From an uncultured Campylobacter sp. (GTDB lineage Bacteria; Campylobacterota; Campylobacteria; Campylobacterales; Campylobacteraceae): DNA of 7,750 nucleotides. The DNA lies in assembly GCF_938018035.1 (NCBI RefSeq), contig NZ_CALIJF010000215.1:1-7750 (forward strand). Reading direction: 5' to 3'. Each line of letters begins with the position of its first letter. Within the stretch, counting starts at the first letter, position 1. Made by a program: the position numbers and the translations under genes. This document shows, piece after piece, positions 4,913 to 7,750 of this stretch. The notes under the pieces were generated by a model, which was not told the origin of the DNA, ran no database searches, and saw only the letters and a program-made list of their open reading frames with translations.

Positions 4913-6220
4913 CTAAAATTCTCCGCGCAGCTGATAGGTGATGTCGCCTGCGCCAAATCCGATCACGAGCCCGTCGTTTATGATGTGGCGGACGCCGAAA
5001 ATATCGCTAAATTCTATCTTCTCGCCGTTTCTAAAGACTCGCTCGGTAAATAGCGCTCCGAGCCCCTTAAACTCCTCTTTCAGATCGATGCCGTTGCTAG
5101 GCTCGCCCGCAGCGTAAACGGGCAGTACCACTAGCTCCAAAGCGCCCGCAAAGCACTCCTTAAAAGCGTTTAAATTCGCCTTAAGTCTGCTCCATCGGTG
5201 CGGCTGAAAGATCGCCGTGATCTTGCTAAGCCCTAGCAGGCTAGCGTATTCGCGCGCGCTTTGCAGCGTCGCTCTGATCTCGGTGGGGTGGTGGCCGTAG
5301 TCGTCGATGAGCACGAAGTTTGGGGTAGCGCACAGGATGTCGAAGCGCTTTTTGATCCCTTTATAATTTAGCAAATTTTTACGGATCTGCTCTAGTCCCG
5401 TCTCGCACGCAGCGGCTAGAATCGCTAGCGACGCATCAATCGCGATATGCCTTCCGAGCCCGTAAACCTCGAAGCGTCCGAGCTCTTTAAGATTAAAACT
5501 CATAAACGGCTGATGATCGCGCAGCAGCACCTTCAGATCCGTTATGTCGCGCGAAGGAAAGAGCTTGATACAGCCGAGTTTGATGGAGCTTAAAAACTCA
5601 TCCTCGGCGTTTATCACGCGGATCTTGGCGCGTTCCAAAAAGCCGCGATACGCCGCGTGAAATTTATCCAAATCGTTGTCGTAATGATCCATATGCTCGG
5701 GCTCGGCGTTGGTCACGACCGCTACGTAGGGGTTGGAATTTAAAAAGCTCGAATCGCTCTCGTCGGCTTCAAAGATGATGTTTTCGCTATTTTCATATTT
5801 CATATTCGAGCCGAACTGCTTGGAGATCGCGCCGATGATGACCGAGCCGTTTATCAGCGCCGAGGTTATCGCGCTGGTGGTGCTTTTGCCGTGCGCGCCG
5901 GCGACTGCGAAGACGCGCTTGTCTTTTAGCACGAAGGGCAGGGCCTCCTTGCGCGAGAGGCAGACGATCCCCTTTTTGCGTGCGGCTTGCAGCTCGACGT
6001 TGTCCTCTTTGATCGCGGCGGAGTAGATGACGATCTCCTGATCCTTGATCGCCGAAGCGTCGTGCGGAGTGATGATCTCCATGCCGCTAGCTCTTAGCTT
6101 GTAGGTCGTCTCGCTCTCTTTGATATCAGAGCCTGAGATGATAAAATTTTTCTCGTGTAAAAATCTCGCTAATGCCGATATTCCTATGCCGCCGATGCCG
6201 ATAAAATGAACCTTTTTCAC
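4913..6220 (-). CDS. murC: UDP-N-acetylmuramate--L-alanine ligase (MurC)
   Basis: The gene encodes 435 residues, close to other Campylobacter MurC proteins. The start is GTG (6220-6218), with AAGGA 5 bases upstream (6230-6226). It places the nucleotide-binding loop GIGGIGIS at residues 8-15, as expected for the family. The Mur ligase ATP loop is AGAHGKSTT (107-115). Metal and substrate motifs follow: EADESD (151-156), TNAEPEHMDHY (170-180), DDYGHHPTEI (306-315) and FQPHRWSR (338-345). The enzyme is cytoplasmic and joins L-alanine to UDP-MurNAc with ATP, the first amino acid step of peptidoglycan synthesis. All catalytic motifs appear intact. It is the first gene of the murC-membrane protein-mutS2 group and lies 424 bases from recR, so a promoter is expected in that spacer, though I could not find a clear one. 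Confidence 0.98.
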   Translation of the reverse strand: MKKVHFIGIGGIGISALARFLHEKNFIISGSDIKESETTYKLRASGMEIITPHDASAIKDQEIVIYSAAIKEDNVELQAARKKGIVCLSRKEALPFVLKDKRVFAVAGAHGKSTTSAITSALINGSVIIGAISKQFGSNMKYENSENIIFEADESDSSFLNSNPYVAVVTNAEPEHMDHYDNDLDKFHAAYRGFLERAKIRVINAEDEFLSSIKLGCIKLFPSRDITDLKVLLRDHQPFMSFNLKELGRFEVYGLGRHIAIDASLAILAAACETGLEQIRKNLLNYKGIKKRFDILCATPNFVLIDDYGHHPTEIRATLQSAREYASLLGLSKITAIFQPHRWSRLKANLNAFKECFAGALELVVLPVYAAGEPSNGIDLKEEFKGLGALFTERVFRNGEKIEFSDIFGVRHIINDGLVIGFGAGDITYQLRGEF

Positions 6221-6644
6221 CTTTTTCCTTAAATAATTACGTTTAAATTTTTAAATCCCGCGTCGGCGAAATTTAAAAGTTTAAACCATTTCGCGCGCCT
6301 TGAAATTCGTCTTTAAATTTTACGAGCTCGCAGCGTCGCGCAACCCCGTCTCGCTACTTTCGAAAGTGCTTTTAAAATTTAAGCGCTCGAAATTCCGCAC
6401 TCAAATCCGCTTTGAAACGGAGTGCTTAAATTTTACGGCTCAAACTCACCGTTAAAATTTAGAAGCGAGCAGGGCGCTGCCGCGCCTGCTGCATCGTATC
6501 GCGCACCAAAGCCGCGTAAATTTCATCGCACGTCCACTATTTAAATTTAACGCCTAAAATTTTGCCGCTTAGGCTCCGCGGTAAAACCTATTTGCCGCTT
6601 TATGCTTTAAATTTAGCCGTTAAATTTAAAATTTCGTCGAAATT
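6221..6644. other. 424-base gene-free spacer between recR and murC with AAATTT words and inverted repeats
   Basis: No convincing gene is present; the best open stretch is a minus-strand reading of about 24 codons with a poor ribosome binding site. The palindromic word AAATTT occurs 13 times (the last overlaps the recR stop by a base), often as AAATTTTA or TTAAATTT. Several inverted repeats lie here. AAATTTTACGG (6428-6438) pairs with CCGTTAAAATTT (6449-6460), leaving one bulged base. AGCAGGGCGC (6468-6477) pairs with GCGCCTGCT (6482-6490), also with a bulge. GCCTAA (6552-6557) pairs with TTAGGC (6569-6574). GCACTC pairs with GAGTGC around 6397-6425. It must also carry the murC promoter unless recR transcripts read through. 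Confidence 0.75.
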
Positions 6645-6650
6645 TTAAAT
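6624..6650 (-). terminator. Perfect 13-bp AT-rich inverted repeat across the recR stop codon
   Basis: ATTTAAAATTTCG (6624-6636) and CGAAATTTTAAAT (6638-6650) are exact reverse complements around one central base; as RNA this would fold with a CGACG-type 5-base loop and an 11-bp A/U stem. The TAA of recR (6647-6645) is inside the stem. With no G-C pairs in the stem and no following U-run beyond AAATTTAAC, it would be a weak intrinsic terminator at best. It could also be read on both strands, as the repeat is symmetric. Confidence 0.4.
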
Positions 6651-7214
6651 ATCGGTGCGCCCGTTGATCGCCTTTATTAGCGAGAGCATATCGACGTTGT
6701 CTAAGCTCACGCCCGTAGGCACGCCCTGAGCGAGCTTGGTAAATTTCAAACCCAGATCCGCGAGTTTGTCCTCGACATAAAGCATGATGCCGTCGGAGTT
6801 GATGCCCGGCGTCAGCGCAAATATCAGCTCGCGCGCGCCGTTTCGGCCCACCATCTCGCGCAGCGCCGCGATTTTATCTTCGTCAGCGGCGTCTAGCACG
6901 AAGTAGCGACCGTTGTAAATTTTATTGCTCTCTAAAATAAAGATATCTTTGGGGTTTTCGACGATGCAAATTTTATCGCTTTCGCGCTCCTCGTCGGCGC
7001 AGTATTCGCAGATCTCGCCCTCGCATACCGCACCGCAGATGCGGCATCTGTGCAGTCCGCGCACCGCCTCTTCGATATTGTGCGCTAAATTTAGCCCTAG
7101 GAAGGAATTTTGCACGCTTACGTAGTACGCAAAGCGCAGGGCGGATTTTTTGCCCACGCCGGGAAGCTTTTCAAAGCTCGCGACGAGCTCTTCGAACCTG
7201 TCTGTGCCGCTCAT
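6645..7214 (-). CDS. recR: Recombination mediator protein RecR
   Basis: The gene encodes 189 residues from ATG (7214-7212), slightly shorter than the 200 or so of E. coli RecR but typical for Campylobacter. The helix-hairpin-helix is LPGVGKKSALRFAYY (17-31). The four-cysteine zinc motif is C57-x2-C60 and C69-x2-C72, with an extra C64. The Toprim domain starts at KICIVENPKD (81-90; E86, D90). The family C-terminus AQGVPTGVSLDNVDMLSL (162-179) is clear, and the protein ends GRTDI. The GG-x-x-SPLDG stretch of E. coli-type RecR is replaced by DAADEDKIAALRE, as I recall for C. jejuni RecR too. RecR loads RecA at gaps, with RecO in this group. The ATG overlaps the upstream kinase stop (ATGA), and AAGGG precedes it within the kinase gene, so its translation is coupled to the kinase. 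Confidence 0.96.
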   Translation of the reverse strand: MSGTDRFEELVASFEKLPGVGKKSALRFAYYVSVQNSFLGLNLAHNIEEAVRGLHRCRICGAVCEGEICEYCADEERESDKICIVENPKDIFILESNKIYNGRYFVLDAADEDKIAALREMVGRNGARELIFALTPGINSDGIMLYVEDKLADLGLKFTKLAQGVPTGVSLDNVDMLSLIKAINGRTDI

Positions 7215-7750
7215 ATAGCGCCCTTCGGCGAAAAGACGATCGAGAAGTAGTGCGTGCCGTCGCTGTAATTGTACTCGAAGCGGAATTTATGCAGCTCGCA
7301 AATTTTATCGATGATGTAAAGTCCAAGCCCCATGCCGGTGGCTTTCTCGTCTTTATTTCTGATAAAGGCTTGCTTGTAATGCTCGAATGATTTTGCAAGC
7401 GCCGCTCCGCGATTGGCGACACTTACTTTATTTTCGTCGCAGATGATGCGGACTTTTTTATCGCTGGAGTATTTTAGGGCATTGTCGATTAAATTTTTAA
7501 TCGCCAGCGCAAATAGCCCGAAATCCACGTTTATCACCGCATCGCACTCGATATCCGTGCTGATGAGCTCGTCCCAGTTATCGAGCATAGACATATCTTT
7601 GACCTGCTCTAAAATGAGGCTGAAATGATAATCCTGATAATTTAACGAGTAGCTTTTTGAGAGCAGTTGCTCGATTTTAGCAAACTCGTTGATTAAAATT
7701 TCAAGCCGCTCAAAAACGTTTACGAGTCGCACCTTTTGCGTCTCGTCCTC
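7211..7750 (-). CDS. Sensor histidine kinase (ArsS/RacS-like), C-terminal part
   Basis: The frame is open to the right edge, so only the last 179 residues are seen; the first codon in the window is GAG (7750-7748). The fragment begins in the second helix of the dimerisation domain (VFERLEILINEFAKIEQLL); the phosphorylated His lies beyond the edge. The HATPase domain shows the N box KNLIDNALKYS (about 7497-7464), a weak G1 motif VSVANRGAAL where many kinases have D-x-G-x-G, an F-box-like FIRNKDE, and the G2 motif GMGLGLYIIDKI. The N-x-G form of G1 and the short lid are typical of epsilonproteobacterial OmpR-partner kinases such as H. pylori ArsS and C. jejuni RacS. A response regulator gene is expected further upstream, outside the window. 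The stimulus cannot be told. The stop overlaps the recR start by 4 bases. Confidence 0.9.
   Translation of the reverse strand, partial: EDETQKVRLVNVFERLEILINEFAKIEQLLSKSYSLNYQDYHFSLILEQVKDMSMLDNWDELISTDIECDAVINVDFGLFALAIKNLIDNALKYSSDKKVRIICDENKVSVANRGAALAKSFEHYKQAFIRNKDEKATGMGLGLYIIDKICELHKFRFEYNYSDGTHYFSIVFSPKGAI

Noticed and set aside
6221..6300. A clear murC promoter
   Set aside because: AT-rich words such as TAATTATTT precede the ribosome binding site, but none forms a convincing -10 box at a definable position, so none is annotated.
7171..7422. Minus-strand 83-codon reading over the kinase-recR junction
   Set aside because: Out-of-frame shadow of the kinase C-terminus and recR start, both of which are supported by family motifs.

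Overview
The window looks like chromosomal DNA from a Campylobacter species with a moderately GC-rich genome, most like the oral types such as C. gracilis, C. rectus or C. showae. The evidence is the order murC, a small membrane protein, mutS2 (as in C. jejuni Cj1054c-Cj1053c-Cj1052c), a RecR of the short epsilonproteobacterial type, an ArsS/RacS-like sensor kinase, and the constant use of the word AAATTT between and inside genes. The species name is a guess. All eight genes lie on the minus strand, so transcription runs from high to low coordinates.

Reading in that direction: (1) 7750-6645 holds the end of a sensor histidine kinase gene, translationally coupled by a 4-base overlap to recR, whose stop codon lies in a perfect AT-rich inverted repeat. 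(2) 6644-6221 is a 424-base spacer with no gene I can support, but with 13 AAATTT words and several inverted repeats. (3) 6220-1983 is a probable operon: murC (peptidoglycan precursor synthesis), a two-span membrane protein with a long Gln-periodic insert, and mutS2 (MutS2/Smr ATPase), which overlaps the membrane protein gene by 11 bases. (4) 1982-1300 is a 683-base spacer and the strangest part of the window. It holds two diverged, inverted copies of a GC-rich multi-hairpin element (about 1502-1614 and 1705-1805). Their stems differ in sequence but still pair, and their loops share an 11-base word; each has a G-quadruplex-type run of guanines. A set of GAATTTCAAAATTC inverted repeats follows next to corA. 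(5) 1299-1 holds a short CorA-like transporter gene, a small SUKH (SMI1/KNR4)-like gene and the start of ogt (DNA alkylation repair), probably cotranscribed, with a hairpin across the SUKH stop just before ogt.

Four of the seven visible start codons are TTG or GTG. For the three TTG genes, an in-frame stop lies within two codons upstream behind a good Shine-Dalgarno sequence, so those starts are nearly forced. Most genes are housekeeping: cell wall synthesis, recombination and mismatch-type ATPases, repair, ion transport and signalling. The candidates for something undescribed are the paired structured elements at 1502-1805 and the periodic Gln insert in the membrane protein.
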